Origin: Porphyrobacter sp. HT-58-2
Lineage (GTDB): Bacteria > Pseudomonadota > Alphaproteobacteria > Sphingomonadales > Sphingomonadaceae
NCBI RefSeq assembly: GCF_002952215.1
Contig: NZ_CP022600.1
Coordinates: 3,038,001-3,102,000 of the forward strand
Direction of reading: 5' to 3'
DNA length: 64,000 nucleotides
Position 1 is the first letter of the stretch; each line of letters opens with the position of its first letter. Below are positions 24,339 through 33,448 of this stretch, piece after piece. The translations under genes were made by a program, and so were the position numbers. The notes under the pieces were generated by a model. That model saw only the letters and a program-made list of their open reading frames with translations. It was not told the origin of the DNA and searched no databases.

Positions 24339-25462
24339 ATGAGCAAATGGGCCGCTTTCAAGCTCGGATATGTGGCGCGCCGCAACCGGGTGTTCGCCTC
24401 GCCAAGGTTCCAGCACTGGGCCGCGCGCCTGCCGCTGATCCGGTGGATCGCTCGCAGCCGTGCCAACGGCGCTTTCGATCTCCTCGCAGGGTTTGCCTAT
24501 TCGCAGGTGTTGCGCGCCTATGTTGAAGGCGGACTGTTCGATGTGCTCAAGGACGGTCCGCTGGGGCAGGCGCAGATTGCCGCGCGCATGAACCTGTCCG
24601 AAGCCGCAACGCTGACCCTGCTGCGCGCCGGACGCCCGCTGATGCTGTCGGAAGAACCGGCCCCCGATCACTGGATGCTGGGCGAGCAAGGCGCTGTATT
24701 CGCTTCCAATCCCGGTGTGCAGGCGATGGTGCGCCACCACCGGCTGCTCTATGCCGATCTCGCTGATCCGCTTGCCCTGCTGCGTGCCGACCGGGCTGAG
24801 CCGACGGCGCTTTCACAATTCTGGACCTATGCCGGGGCGCTCCATGGTGTCGCCGAGCGTGGAGAGCAGACCGCCGAATATTCGCAGCTGATGGCTGCCT
24901 CGCAACACTTCGTCGCGGACGAGGTGCTGGCGACAGTCGCCTTCCGGGACGTGACCCGCCTGCTGGATGTCGGGGGCGGGCATGGTGCCTTCCTTGCGGC
25001 AATCGGCAGTGCGCATCCGCATCTGCGGCTCGGCTTGTTCGATCTGCCGGAAGTCGCCGAGACCGGCGGGCGCGTACTGGCCGAGGCCTTCGGTGCTGAG
25101 CGCGTGACCGCGCATCCCGGCAATTTCTTCAGCGATTCCATTCCACAAGGCTATGACATGGTGTCGCTCATCCGCATCCTCCACGATCATGACGATACCC
25201 CGCGCAAGCCCTCCTCGCCAATATCCGCGCCAGCCTCGCCCCTGGAGCGCGGCTGCTGATCGCCGAACCGATGGCGCAAATTCCCGGCGCCGAGGCGATG
25301 GGCGAGGCGTTTTTCGGGCTGTACCTGTGGGCGATGGGCTCAGGCCGCCCGCGCAGCCCGGTCGAGATCGCCGCCATGTGCCGCACTGCCGGCTTTTCCC
25401 GCGCACAGCCCGTCGCAACAGCGCAACCAGTCAACGCAAGCGTCATCATCGCCACCGCCTGA
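24339..25462 (+). pseudogene. crtF: crtF (hydroxyneurosporene O-methyltransferase) interrupted by a frameshift
   Basis: The first frame (ATG 24339, stop 25259) encodes an O-methyltransferase with the SAM-binding motif LLDVGGGHGAFL and LFDLPEVAETGGR, up to ILHDHDDTP. The family sequence then continues in another frame from about 25208 (ALLANIRASLAPG, LLIAEPMAQIPG, FGLYLWAMGSGRPRS) to a stop at 25462. A single missing base near 25200-25207 (for example one G in CCCCGCGCAAG) explains it; restoring it gives a full-length protein of about 374 residues. The enzyme would methylate the 1-hydroxyl of acyclic carotenoids. This is either a real loss of function or a sequencing error. Confidence 0.85.
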
Positions 25463-25470
25463 GCAAAACT

Positions 25471-25511
25471 TGTCCAATAAATTTGACAGTGAATAGCGTA
25501 AGGCGTAGCTA
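25471..25511 (+). promoter_or_regulatory. bchC promoter with PpsR box overlapping the -35
   Basis: TGTCCAATAAATTTGACA (25471-25488) is an exact TGT-N12-ACA PpsR box. Its right end is a consensus -35, TTGACA (25483-25488), followed after 17 bases by TAGCTA (25506-25511) as -10. A repressor bound here would cover the -35. The transcript would have a leader of about 70 bases before bchC and probably reads through bchXYZ into puf. Confidence 0.75.
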
Positions 25512-25586
25512 ACAGGTGGGAGAACGTTTTTTCGGACTTTCGAGTCGGCGTTCGCGCCGCGGAATCCGAGCACGGAGAGCGAGTCG

Positions 25587-26534
25587 ATGAACACCCTGGC
25601 GGTCATTCTTGAAGCACCTGAGCGCATCGCGCTCCGGCCGCTTGAGATGAAGCCGCTGGATGCTGCCGACGTTCTCGTGGATATCGCGTACAGCGGCATC
25701 AGCACCGGCACTGAAAAGCTGCTTTTTACCGGGCGAATGCCGCCCTTTCCGGGCCTCGGTTATCCGCTGGTGCCGGGCTACGAATCGGTGGGCCGCATCG
25801 TCGATGCCGGGCCTGATGCGCGCGGACGGATCGGTGACTGGGTGTTTGTACCCGGTGCCAATTGCTATCAGGATGCGCGCGGCCTGTTCGGCGGCACGGC
25901 ACAGCGCGTGATCGTGCCTTCGGCGCGGGCACTGCCAATCCCTGAACATCTTGGCGATGCCGGCGTGCTGTGCGCGCTTGCTGCGACCGCGCTTCATGCG
26001 ATCAAGGGCGGCTTCGACCGCCGCGAGGCCCTGCCCGATCTCATCATCGGCCACGGCGTTCTGGGTCGCCTGCTCGCTCGCCTTACGCTGGCGCTGGGCG
26101 GCGCTGCGCCCACGGTGTGGGAAGTGAACCCCGCGCGCCGCGCAGGTGCATCCGGTTACAATGTTATCGACCCTGCCGCTGATGAGCGCCGCGATTATCA
26201 CGCCATCTATGATGCCAGCGGCGATGCCGGGCTGATCGATGATCTCGTGATGCGCCTCGCCAAGGGTGGGGAGATCGTGCTGGCGGGCTTCTATTCCGAA
26301 CGGGTGAGCTTCGCCTTTCCGGCGGCCTTCATGAAGGAGGCGCACTTCCGCGTTGCCGCCGAGTGGCAGCCCGGCGATCTCGCCGAAACCCGCGCGCTGA
26401 TCGAATGCGGGAGGCTCGATCTTAAGGGCCTCGTTACCAACCGGCGTCCTGCCGGGGAGGCGCTCGACGCCTATCCGCAGGCTTTCACTGACCCCGACTG
26501 TCTCAAGATGGTCCTCGATTGGAGCGAATGCTGA
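25587..26534 (+). CDS. bchC: Bacteriochlorophyllide a dehydrogenase (3-hydroxyethyl)
   Basis: This 315-residue protein belongs to the zinc-type/medium-chain dehydrogenase fold ([33 protein letters not shown], later a Rossmann part [15 protein letters not shown]). BchC oxidises the C3 hydroxyethyl group to acetyl late in bacteriochlorophyllide a synthesis. The ATG has GGAGA 10 bases upstream. Its stop overlaps the bchX start (TGATG). It heads the bchCXYZ-puf superoperon. Confidence 0.96.
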   Translation: MNTLAVILEAPERIALRPLEMKPLDAADVLVDIAYSGISTGTEKLLFTGRMPPFPGLGYPLVPGYESVGRIVDAGPDARGRIGDWVFVPGANCYQDARGLFGGTAQRVIVPSARALPIPEHLGDAGVLCALAATALHAIKGGFDRREALPDLIIGHGVLGRLLARLTLALGGAAPTVWEVNPARRAGASGYNVIDPAADERRDYHAIYDASGDAGLIDDLVMRLAKGGEIVLAGFYSERVSFAFPAAFMKEAHFRVAAEWQPGDLAETRALIECGRLDLKGLVTNRRPAGEALDAYPQAFTDPDCLKMVLDWSEC

Positions 26535-27523
26535 TGTCCGTGCTCGACACCCAGACTGCAAGCCTGCGCGAAGAAGCGAGCATTGAACCGGATCCGGTTC
26601 ACACCGGTGAGGTGAAGAGCGAAACGCAGATCATCGCGATCTACGGCAAGGGCGGCAGCGGCAAGAGCTTCGCGCTCGCCAATCTCAGCTACATGATGGC
26701 CCAGCAGGGCAAGCGCGTGCTGCTGATCGGCTGCGACCCCAAGTCCGACACCACCAGCCTGCTGTTCGGCGGCAAGGCGACCCCGTCGATCATCGAAACC
26801 TCGTCGAAGAAGAAGCTGGCCGGCGAGGAAGTGCGCATCGAGGATGTGTGCTTCCAGCGTGACGGTGTCTTCGCGATGGAACTAGGCGGCCCCGAAGTCG
26901 GGCGTGGCTGCGGCGGGCGCGGGATCATCCACGGCTTCGAAACGCTCGAAAAATTGGGCTTCCACGACTGGGGCTTCGACTACGTGCTGCTCGATTTCCT
27001 TGGCGACGTGGTGTGCGGCGGCTTCGGCCTGCCGATCGCCCGCGACATGTGCCAGAAGGTGATCGTGGTCGGCTCGAACGACCTGCAGTCACTCTATGTC
27101 GCCAACAACGTGTGCCACGCGGTCGAATACTTCCGCAAGATGGGCGGGAATGTCGGTGTGGCGGGCATGATCGTCAACAAGGACGACGGCACCGGCGAAG
27201 CCCATGCCTTTGCCAAGGCGGTCGGCATTCCGGTGCTCACCGCGATCCCCGCCAACGAGGACATCCGCCGCAAGAGCGCCAATTACCAGATCATCGGCAT
27301 GCCCGGCGGCGAATGGGGCAGCCTGTTTGAAGAACTTGCCAGCAACGTCGCCAGCGCGCCGCCGCTGCGGCCCACGCCGCTTGATCAGGACGGACTGCTG
27401 GGCCTGTTCAGTGCCGATGTGGTCGGCGGCAATGTCGAGCTCGTCCCCGCGACCCAGGCCGACATGCGCGGCGGGGTGTTCGAAACCAAGCCCAGCCTCG
27501 AAGTGATCTACGACGAGGCCTGA
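26534..27523 (+). CDS. bchX: Chlorophyllide a reductase, iron protein subunit X
   Basis: This 329-residue NifH-like ATPase has the P-loop YGKGGSGKS at residues 37-45. The two Cys ligands of the shared 4Fe-4S cluster lie in VGRGCGGRG and GDVVCGGFG. BchX passes electrons to BchYZ to reduce the C7-C8 bond of chlorophyllide a to the bacteriochlorin level. The ATG at 26534 overlapping the bchC stop is preferred because GGAG lies about 10 bases upstream. The ATG at 26528 and the TTG at 26519 are in frame but sit too close to or before the ribosome site. Confidence 0.97.
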   Translation: MSVLDTQTASLREEASIEPDPVHTGEVKSETQIIAIYGKGGSGKSFALANLSYMMAQQGKRVLLIGCDPKSDTTSLLFGGKATPSIIETSSKKKLAGEEVRIEDVCFQRDGVFAMELGGPEVGRGCGGRGIIHGFETLEKLGFHDWGFDYVLLDFLGDVVCGGFGLPIARDMCQKVIVVGSNDLQSLYVANNVCHAVEYFRKMGGNVGVAGMIVNKDDGTGEAHAFAKAVGIPVLTAIPANEDIRRKSANYQIIGMPGGEWGSLFEELASNVASAPPLRPTPLDQDGLLGLFSADVVGGNVELVPATQADMRGGVFETKPSLEVIYDEA

Positions 27524-27525
27524 GC

Positions 27526-29067
27526 ATGAGCGACGCCTTCCCCCCCAACGCGACACGCGCCCCTGACCGGATCGAACTCGATACCGCCAGCGCCCCTGTG
27601 GTCGAAGGCGGCTGTGCGTCGAAGGACACCATGCGCGAGGCTGCGCGTGCTGCAGGCAAGAGCGATATCCTCGATCAATATGCCGCCGATTATCCGGTCG
27701 GCCCCCATGATCAACCCCAATCCATGTGCCCCGCGTTCGGGTCACTCCGGGTGGGCCTGAGAATGCGGCGCACCGCGACCGTGCTCTCGGGCTCGGCCTG
27801 CTGCGTCTATGGCCTGACCTTCACCTCGCACTTCTACGGCGCGCGGCGGACGGTGGGCTATGTGCCGTTTTCCTCCGAAACGCTGGTCACCGGCAAGCTG
27901 TTCGAGGACATCAAGGAAGCGGTCGAAGGGATGGCCGATCCCGATCTTTATGATGCGATCGTGGTCACCAACCTGTGCGTCCCCACTGCCAGCGGCGTGC
28001 CGCTGCGGCTGCTCAAGAAGCAGATCAATGGCGTGCGCATCATCGGCATCGACGTGCCGGGCTTCGGCATCCCCACCCATGCCGAGGCAAAGGACGTACT
28101 TGCCGGCGCCATGCTGCAATATGCGCGCGAGGAAGTGATGTCCGGCCCGGTTGCCGCCCCGCGCGAACGCGCCGACCGCCCGAGCGTCGCGCTGCTGGGC
28201 GAAATGTTCCCGGCTGATCCGGTGGTGATCGGGCAGATGCTCGAACCGCTCGGGCTGGCTGCTGGCCCCGTGGTGCCGACCCGCGAATGGCGCGAGCTCT
28301 ATGCCGCACTCGATTGTGCGGTCGTGGCCGCAATCCACCCCTTCTACACCGCCTCGATCCGCGAATTCGAAGCCGCGGGCCGCCCGGTGGTGGGCTCGGC
28401 TCCGGTAGGCGCGGATGGCACGGCGGCCTGGCTGCAATCACTCGGTGATACGCTGGGCCTGCCCCAGGCCAAGGTCGACGGCGTCAAGAACGCCATGATT
28501 GGCGCTTGCAAAGGCGCGCTCGGTGCCATGCCGATCAAGGGGCGCATCACGGTTTCGGGCTATGAAGGCTCCGAACTGCTGGTCGCCCGCCTGCTGGTCG
28601 AAAGCGGCGCGGATGTGCGCTATGTCGGGTCGGCCTGCCCGCGCACGAAATGGTCGGATGCCGACCGCGAATGGCTCGAAGCGCGCGGCGTGCAGGTGCA
28701 ATACCGCGCCAGCCTCGAACAGGATATCGCCGCGGTCGAGGAATATCGCCCCGATCTCGCCATTGGCACCACGCCTGTCGTGCAGCACGCCAAGGCGAAG
28801 GCGATCCCGTCGCTCTACTTCACCAACCTGATCTCGGCCCGCCCGCTGATGGGCCCGGCAGGGGCCGGCAGCCTCGCCACAGTGATCAACGCGGCGATGG
28901 GCAACAAGGCGCGCTTCGATGCGATGCGCGACTTCTTCGAAGGCGTCGGGACCGAGCATGCCGCAGGCGTGTGGGAAGACCTGCCGGTCGATCGGCCCAA
29001 GTTCCGCAAGAAGTACGCCGCCCTCAACGAGGCCGCGCGCAAGGCATCGGAGGCGATCGGCACATGA
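27526..29067 (+). CDS. bchY: Chlorophyllide a reductase subunit Y
   Basis: This 513-residue NifD-like subunit has the Cys-containing motifs [19 protein letters not shown] and SGSACCVYG, and [12 protein letters not shown] further on, which are the candidates for cluster coordination. With BchZ it forms the catalytic component of chlorophyllide a reductase. It begins two bases after the bchX stop (TGAGCATG) and overlaps bchZ (ATGA). Confidence 0.97.
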   Translation: MSDAFPPNATRAPDRIELDTASAPVVEGGCASKDTMREAARAAGKSDILDQYAADYPVGPHDQPQSMCPAFGSLRVGLRMRRTATVLSGSACCVYGLTFTSHFYGARRTVGYVPFSSETLVTGKLFEDIKEAVEGMADPDLYDAIVVTNLCVPTASGVPLRLLKKQINGVRIIGIDVPGFGIPTHAEAKDVLAGAMLQYAREEVMSGPVAAPRERADRPSVALLGEMFPADPVVIGQMLEPLGLAAGPVVPTREWRELYAALDCAVVAAIHPFYTASIREFEAAGRPVVGSAPVGADGTAAWLQSLGDTLGLPQAKVDGVKNAMIGACKGALGAMPIKGRITVSGYEGSELLVARLLVESGADVRYVGSACPRTKWSDADREWLEARGVQVQYRASLEQDIAAVEEYRPDLAIGTTPVVQHAKAKAIPSLYFTNLISARPLMGPAGAGSLATVINAAMGNKARFDAMRDFFEGVGTEHAAGVWEDLPVDRPKFRKKYAALNEAARKASEAIGT

Positions 29068-30509
29068 CCCTCGTCCTCGACCATGATCGGGCAGGCGGCT
29101 ACTGGGGCGCCACCTACGTCTTCACCGCCGTGAAGGGCTTGCAGGTCATCATCGATGGCCCGGTGGGTTGCGAGAACCTGCCCGTCACCAGCGTCCTCCA
29201 CTACACCGACGCCCTGCCCCCGCATGAACTGCCGATCGTGGTGACAGGGCTGGCTGAGGAAGAACTGGGCAAGACCGGCACCGAAGGCGCGATGAAGCGG
29301 GCGTGGAAGACGCTCGATCCCGAACTGCCCTGCGTGGTGGTGACCGGCTCCATCGCCGAAATGATCGGTGGCGGCGTCACGCCCGAAGGCACCAATATCA
29401 AGCGCTTCCTGCCGCGCACCATCGATGAAGATCAATGGCAGTCGGCTGACCGCGCGCTGACCTGGCTGTGGACCGAATTCGGCCCCAAGAAGATGCCCGC
29501 GCGCCGCGAACGCCGCGAGGGCGAGAAGCCGGTCGTCAACATCATCGGGCCTTCCTATGGCATGTTCAACATGCCCAGCGATCTGGCCGAGATCCGCCGT
29601 CTGATCGAAGGCATCGGCGCCGAGGTCGGTGTGGTCTTCCCGCTCGGCACACATCTTGCCGACATCGCCAAGCTCGCGAATGCGGACGCGAATGTCTGCC
29701 TCTACCGCGAATTCGGTCGCAACTTGTGCGAGACGCTGGAACGACCCTATTTCCAGGCACCGGTGGGCTTGTCGCAGACCACCAAGTTCCTGCGCGCCCT
29801 CGCCGCTGAGCTCGGCCTTGATCCCGAGCCCTTCATCGAGCGCGAGAAGCACACCACGATCAAGCCGCTGTGGGATCTGTGGCGTTCGGTCACGCAGGAT
29901 TTCTTCGGCACGGCGAGCTTCGGCATCGTCGCCAATGAAACCTATGCGCGCGGCATCCGCCACTTCCTCGAAGACGACATGGGCCTGCCCTGCGCCTTCG
30001 CCTTCTCGCGCTGCGCGGGGGTCAAGCCCAAGAACGAAGACGTGCGCGCCGCGATCCGCGCCAACCCGCCGCTGGTGGTGTTCGGCAGCTACAACGAACG
30101 CATGTACATGGCCGAATGCGGGGCGCGGGGGATGTATATCCCGGCGAGCTTCCCCGGCGCTGCCATCCGCCGCCATACGGGCACACCCTTCATGGGCTAT
30201 TCGGGCGCCACCTATCTGGTGCAGGAAGTGTGCAATGCGCTGTTCGATGCGCTGTTCCACATCCTCCCGCTCGGCACGGACATGGACAAGGTCGACGCAA
30301 CGCCCGCCCGCACCGAGGCCCCATTGATCTGGGACAAGGACGCCAAGGCACGGCTCGATACACTTGTCGAAGCCCAGCCGGTGCTGATCCGCATCTCCGC
30401 CGCCAAGCGCCTTCGCGACGCGGCCGAGCGGACTGCGCGCCAGCGTGGCGAAACCACAGTTACGGCAGACTGCCTTGCAGAGGCTCTGCTTGAAGGAGCG
30501 GGAGCATGA
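29064..30509 (+). CDS. bchZ: Chlorophyllide a reductase subunit Z
   Basis: This 481-residue NifK-like subunit begins at the ATG overlapping the bchY stop; the longer open frame upstream is a shadow of bchY. Features include the start [38 protein letters not shown] with the cluster Cys, and [20 protein letters not shown]. The C-terminal region (about 400-481) resembles the small helical tail seen in BchB/BchZ proteins ([20 protein letters not shown]). Its stop overlaps a tiny ORF that leads into pufB. Confidence 0.96.
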   Translation: MTLVLDHDRAGGYWGATYVFTAVKGLQVIIDGPVGCENLPVTSVLHYTDALPPHELPIVVTGLAEEELGKTGTEGAMKRAWKTLDPELPCVVVTGSIAEMIGGGVTPEGTNIKRFLPRTIDEDQWQSADRALTWLWTEFGPKKMPARRERREGEKPVVNIIGPSYGMFNMPSDLAEIRRLIEGIGAEVGVVFPLGTHLADIAKLANADANVCLYREFGRNLCETLERPYFQAPVGLSQTTKFLRALAAELGLDPEPFIEREKHTTIKPLWDLWRSVTQDFFGTASFGIVANETYARGIRHFLEDDMGLPCAFAFSRCAGVKPKNEDVRAAIRANPPLVVFGSYNERMYMAECGARGMYIPASFPGAAIRRHTGTPFMGYSGATYLVQEVCNALFDALFHILPLGTDMDKVDATPARTEAPLIWDKDAKARLDTLVEAQPVLIRISAAKRLRDAAERTARQRGETTVTADCLAEALLEGAGA

Positions 30510-30685
30510 CGACGATGCTTCTCTCCAACCCATTGTCGCTGCTGCGGAACCTTTCCGCTCCGGCGCCATGCCATGCCCCCCGCAAGGGGGCTCTCCAATC
30601 CACGTGGGGGATCACGCGGGGATGCCGACGGGGGCCTTCGGGCTCCCACTCACACCCAACTGAATGGAGACAACCCAATGAATGA
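30506..30685 (+). CDS. Putative 59-residue coupling ORF between bchZ and pufB
   Basis: The ATG at 30506 overlaps the bchZ stop (ATGA) and has GAAGGAG 7 bases upstream. The frame runs to a TGA at 30683-30685 that lies just inside pufB, whose ATG is at 30678. The predicted peptide is Pro/Arg/Ser-rich with several Cys. It has no membrane helix and no resemblance to PufQ, which occupies this place in Rhodobacter. The ORF contains two strong RNA hairpins. It may act through its translation, coupling bchZ to pufB, more than through its product, or it may be chance. Confidence 0.4.
   Translation: MTTMLLSNPLSLLRNLSAPAPCHAPRKGALQSTWGITRGCRRGPSGSHSHPTEWRQPNE
30575..30647 (+). promoter_or_regulatory. 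Two mRNA hairpins in front of pufB
   Basis: Hairpin 1 pairs GCCCCC (30575-30580) with GGGGGC (30586-30591). Hairpin 2 pairs GGGGGCC (30630-30636) with GGCTCCC (30641-30647) around a TTCG tetraloop (UUCG in RNA), which is exceptionally stable. Neither is followed by a T-run, so they are more likely 5' stabilisers or processing boundaries of the puf mRNA than terminators. Confidence 0.6.
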
Positions 30686-30824
30686 ACGCATCGGGACCCA
30701 CCTGACCCCGGAAGAGGCTCAGGAAATCCACAAGGGCTTCATGGGCACCTTCACCATCTATGTGGTGATTGCTGTCGTTGCCCACGCGCTGCTTTGGGCC
30801 AACAAGCCCTGGCTGCCGCTCTGA
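30678..30824 (+). CDS. pufB: Light-harvesting complex 1 beta subunit
   Basis: This 48-residue protein has the LH1 beta pattern: a polar N-terminus (LTPEEAQEIHKGFMGTF), one transmembrane helix with the bacteriochlorophyll-binding His in VVAHALLWANKPWLP, and the conserved C-terminal Trp. The ATG at 30678 is preceded by TGGAGA. The upstream extension of the frame is not family sequence. Paired with PufA it forms the LH1 ring around the reaction centre. Confidence 0.97.
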   Translation: MNERIGTHLTPEEAQEIHKGFMGTFTIYVVIAVVAHALLWANKPWLPL

Positions 30825-30912
30825 TCCTCAGCTGAGATCGGCTGATAGCTGCGGGGCGTTCCCGTGGTTCCTGGCCGGCAAAGGCTCCTGAAAATCTGAA
30901 AGGAACTTCACC

Positions 30913-31101
30913 ATGTGGAGACTCTGGTTCTATTTTGACATTCGCCGCACCCTTGTGGCGCTGCATGTTGGTCTCGCCGTTCTGGCGTTCACCATCCACT
31001 TCATCCTGCTCAGCACGGAAAACTACAACTGGCTCGAAGACGCCAGTGCCGCGCCGGCGCAGGCTGCTATCGAATCGTCGGAAGCTCCGGCGGCGGGATA
31101 G
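30913..31101 (+). CDS. pufA: Light-harvesting complex 1 alpha subunit
   Basis: This 62-residue protein begins MWRLWFYFDIRRTLVALHVG, as LH1 alpha chains do. It has one transmembrane helix with the bacteriochlorophyll-ligand His in FTIHFILLST, then a short Ala/Ser/Glu-rich tail. AAAGGAA lies upstream. The 88-base gap after pufB contains no ORF. A strong hairpin follows the stop. Confidence 0.97.
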   Translation: MWRLWFYFDIRRTLVALHVGLAVLAFTIHFILLSTENYNWLEDASAAPAQAAIESSEAPAAG

Positions 31102-31116
31102 TCCTGCTCGAAATGT

Positions 31117-31143
31117 GAGGGGGCAGGTTCGCCTGCCTGCCTC
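31117..31143 (+). promoter_or_regulatory. puf mRNA stabilising hairpin between pufA and pufL
   Basis: GAGG and GGCAGG pair with CCTGCC and CCTC around a TTCG tetraloop, with a small internal loop. There is no T-run. In Rhodobacter capsulatus hairpins at this exact place protect the pufBA segment from 3' exonucleases and raise LH1 over reaction-centre levels. The same role is likely here by position and structure. Confidence 0.7.
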
Positions 31144-31200
31144 CTAACACTCGTCGAACAACCCTATTGAACCCGCCCTTGTGGTGGGGAGGATGGACCT

Positions 31201-32025
31201 ATGGCGCTCCTTAGTTTCGAGCGGAAATACCGCGTCCGCGGTGGCACATTGATCGGCGGCGACCTTTTCGACTTCTGGGTCGGGCCGTTTTATGTCGGAT
31301 TCTTTGGAGTGACGACGGCAATCAGCGCGCTGCTTGGCACCGCGCTGATCTTCGCTGCAGCCACACAAGGGCCGACTCTCAACCCCTGGCTGATTTCGAT
31401 CAACCCGCCGCCGGTCGAATACGGCCTTAACCTGGCACCGCTCTCTCAGGGCGGGTACTGGCAAATCATCACCGCTTGCGCTGTCGTCGCATTCGGGTCG
31501 TGGGTGCTCAGGCAAGCGGAAATCTCCCGCAAGCTCGGCATGAGCTACCACGTCCCGATCGCATTCAGCGTTGCGGTGTTTGCCTATGTCACGCTCAACG
31601 TCATCCGTCCCTTGTGGATGGGCGCGTGGGGCAACGGCTTCCCCTATGGCATCTGGACCCACCTCGAGTGGGTTTCGGGCGTGGGCTATGCCTTCGGCAA
31701 CTTCCACTACAACCCCGTGCACATGCTCGCGATCACGTTCTTCTTCACGAACTGTCTCGCGCTCGCGCTGCATGGCGGCCTGGTGCTGTCGGCGGTCAAT
31801 CCCAGCGGGGGCACCGACGTCAAGACGCCCGAATACGAAGACACCTACTTCCGTGACTTCATCGGCTATTCGGTCGGCACGCTCGGCATCCACCGGGTGG
31901 GGCTCTTCCTGGCGCTCAACGCCGGGTTCTGGAGCGCCATCTGCATCGTCATCTCCGGCACTCTGTATGTCGGCAGCTGGATCGAATTCTGGGACTTCTG
32001 GAAGAAGATTCCGATCTGGTCGTAA
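31201..32025 (+). CDS. pufL: Photosynthetic reaction centre L subunit
   Basis: This 274-residue protein has five transmembrane helices and the L-type start [36 protein letters not shown]. Ligand regions are [16 protein letters not shown] (His for the special pair) and [14 protein letters not shown] (His for the non-haem iron side). The start is the ATG at 31201, with GGGAGGA about 8 bases upstream. It forms the core heterodimer with PufM. Confidence 0.98.
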   Translation: MALLSFERKYRVRGGTLIGGDLFDFWVGPFYVGFFGVTTAISALLGTALIFAAATQGPTLNPWLISINPPPVEYGLNLAPLSQGGYWQIITACAVVAFGSWVLRQAEISRKLGMSYHVPIAFSVAVFAYVTLNVIRPLWMGAWGNGFPYGIWTHLEWVSGVGYAFGNFHYNPVHMLAITFFFTNCLALALHGGLVLSAVNPSGGTDVKTPEYEDTYFRDFIGYSVGTLGIHRVGLFLALNAGFWSAICIVISGTLYVGSWIEFWDFWKKIPIWS

Positions 32026-32039
32026 GGAGCACCTGAACC

Positions 32040-33011
32040 ATGGCGACATATCAAAACATCTTCACGCAGGTTCAGGTGCAAGGGCCGCCCGAAATGGGCG
32101 TTCCCCACCTTGACGGCAGTGATGAACGGCTTCCCTTCACCACCCATAACCACTGGATGGGCAAGCTTGGGCAGGCCCAGATCGGGCCGGTCTACCTCGG
32201 CACCACCGGGGTGATCAGCCTGGCCTTCGGCACGCTGGCCATCATGATCATCGGGCTCAACTTCTGGGCTCAGGTCAACTGGAGCCCGCAGGGATTCATG
32301 CGTGAGTTCTTCTGGCTCACGCTCAACCCTCCGGGGCCGGAATACGGCTTCAGCCCCTTCGTCCCGCTGGACAAGGGTGGCTGGTGGATCCTCGCAGGCT
32401 TCAGCCTGACGGTCTCGATCCTGCTGTGGTGGGTGCGCACCTATACCCGCGCGAAGGCGCTGGGCATGGGGATGCACATTCCCTGGGCCTTTGCCTCGGC
32501 GATCTGGCTCTACCTGGTGCTGGGCTTCATCCGCCCGATGCTGCTGGGCCAGTGGTCGGAAGCGGTGCCGTTCGGCATCTTCAGCCACCTCGACTGGACC
32601 AACAACTTCTCGCTGGTCTACGGGAACCTGTTCTACAATCCGTTCCACGCGCTCTCGATCGTCTTCCTCTACGGGTCGGCGGTGCTGTTCGCGATGCACG
32701 GGGCGACCATTCTGGCGCTGGGCCGTTACGGCGGTGAGCGCGAGATCGAACAGATCACCGATCGCGGGACGGCTGCCGAACGCGGCGCGCTGTTCTGGCG
32801 CTGGGTGATGGGCTTCAATGCTACCTTTGAATCGATCCACCGCTGGGCCTGGTGGTTTGCGGTGCTGACGACGCTCACGGGCGGCATCGGCATCCTGCTT
32901 ACCGGCACCGTGGTCGATAACTGGTACCTGTGGGCGCAGGAGCACTACTATGCTCCGACCACCGAAAACTACGATCCGAGCGGCGCGATCGGCGCAGCTT
33001 CGGGCCAGTAG
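32040..33011 (+). CDS. pufM: Photosynthetic reaction centre M subunit
   Basis: This 323-residue protein has the M-type start ([17 protein letters not shown]) and five membrane helices. The special-pair His lies in [12 protein letters not shown], and the iron/quinone region includes [12 protein letters not shown] and [19 protein letters not shown]. The ATG follows the pufL stop by 14 bases with AAGGAG upstream. No pufC (tetrahaem cytochrome) follows; two terminators end the superoperon. Electron donation to the special pair therefore likely comes from a soluble or membrane-anchored cytochrome encoded elsewhere. Confidence 0.98.
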   Translation: MATYQNIFTQVQVQGPPEMGVPHLDGSDERLPFTTHNHWMGKLGQAQIGPVYLGTTGVISLAFGTLAIMIIGLNFWAQVNWSPQGFMREFFWLTLNPPGPEYGFSPFVPLDKGGWWILAGFSLTVSILLWWVRTYTRAKALGMGMHIPWAFASAIWLYLVLGFIRPMLLGQWSEAVPFGIFSHLDWTNNFSLVYGNLFYNPFHALSIVFLYGSAVLFAMHGATILALGRYGGEREIEQITDRGTAAERGALFWRWVMGFNATFESIHRWAWWFAVLTTLTGGIGILLTGTVVDNWYLWAQEHYYAPTTENYDPSGAIGAASGQ

Positions 33012-33020
33012 GCAAGAGAG

Positions 33021-33041
33021 GCCGGGCTTTCGCGGCCCGGC
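33021..33041 (+). terminator. First terminator-like hairpin after pufM
   Basis: GCCGGGC pairs with GCCCGGC around TTTCGCG, followed by the weak T-tract TTTCT. It lies 10 bases after the pufM stop. Confidence 0.6.
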
Positions 33042-33063
33042 TTTCTCACGCAGACGACAAGAC

Positions 33064-33105
33064 AAACCCGGTCGGGCCTCAGCGGCCCGGCCGGGTTTTC
33101 TTTTG
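33064..33105. terminator. Strong rho-independent terminator ending the puf superoperon
   Basis: AACCCGG...GGGCC pairs with GGCCC...CCGGGTT across a short TCAGC loop, and TTTTCTTTT follows. The A-rich left flank (GACAAGACAAA) means it could also work for the convergent minus-strand gene ending at 33122. Confidence 0.85.
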
Positions 33106-33121
33106 TCCGATTGAAGGAAGC

Positions 33122-33388
33122 CTAAGGTTCCCGCGCTACCGCCAGCCGGGCGCGCAGATCCATCAGGTGCAGCGGGAAAGACGCAGCCAGCGGCAGGGCA
33201 ATCCACCACCACCCCGCCCCGACCAGAGCCGCACGCAGCCCGAGCACGATCAGCACCGCAGGCCCCAGCAGCCCGGCAATCGCGCCCCAGCGCCAACCCC
33301 GCGCCATCCTCAGCCAGACCGCCTCACCCGCCAGCACGGCGATCACGACATCGGCGGCATGACCGCTGGCGAAGAACCATTCCATCAT
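33122..33388 (-). CDS. Small membrane protein next to tspO
   Basis: This 88-residue protein (ATG 33388, with a second ATG at 33385) has three hydrophobic helices (SGHAADVVIAVLAGEAVWL; an Ala/Gly/Leu-rich middle; WWWIALPLAASFPLHLMDLRARL). It begins 60 bases after the tspO stop on the same strand, so it is probably co-transcribed. I do not recognise the family. A pigment- or membrane-related role is suggested only by its place in the PGC. Confidence 0.75.
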   Translation of the reverse strand: MMEWFFASGHAADVVIAVLAGEAVWLRMARGWRWGAIAGLLGPAVLIVLGLRAALVGAGWWWIALPLAASFPLHLMDLRARLAVAREP

Positions 33389-33448
33389 CGCTGCCCCGCT
33401 TTCCAGTCCACCCTGCCTGGCCTCGACCCGTGCAGCTCCAGCGCCGTG

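Noticed and set aside
28650-29063. Upstream extension of the bchZ frame
   Set aside because: It lies wholly inside bchY in another frame and adds Arg-rich sequence with no homology pattern.
28815-30569. 584-residue open frame on the minus strand across bchZ
   Set aside because: Antisense shadow of bchZ; His/Asp/Gly-rich composition typical of reverse-frame high-GC coding sequence.
30506-30685. pufQ in the bchZ-pufB interval
   Set aside because: The small ORF has no membrane helix or other PufQ-like sequence, so the name is not justified.
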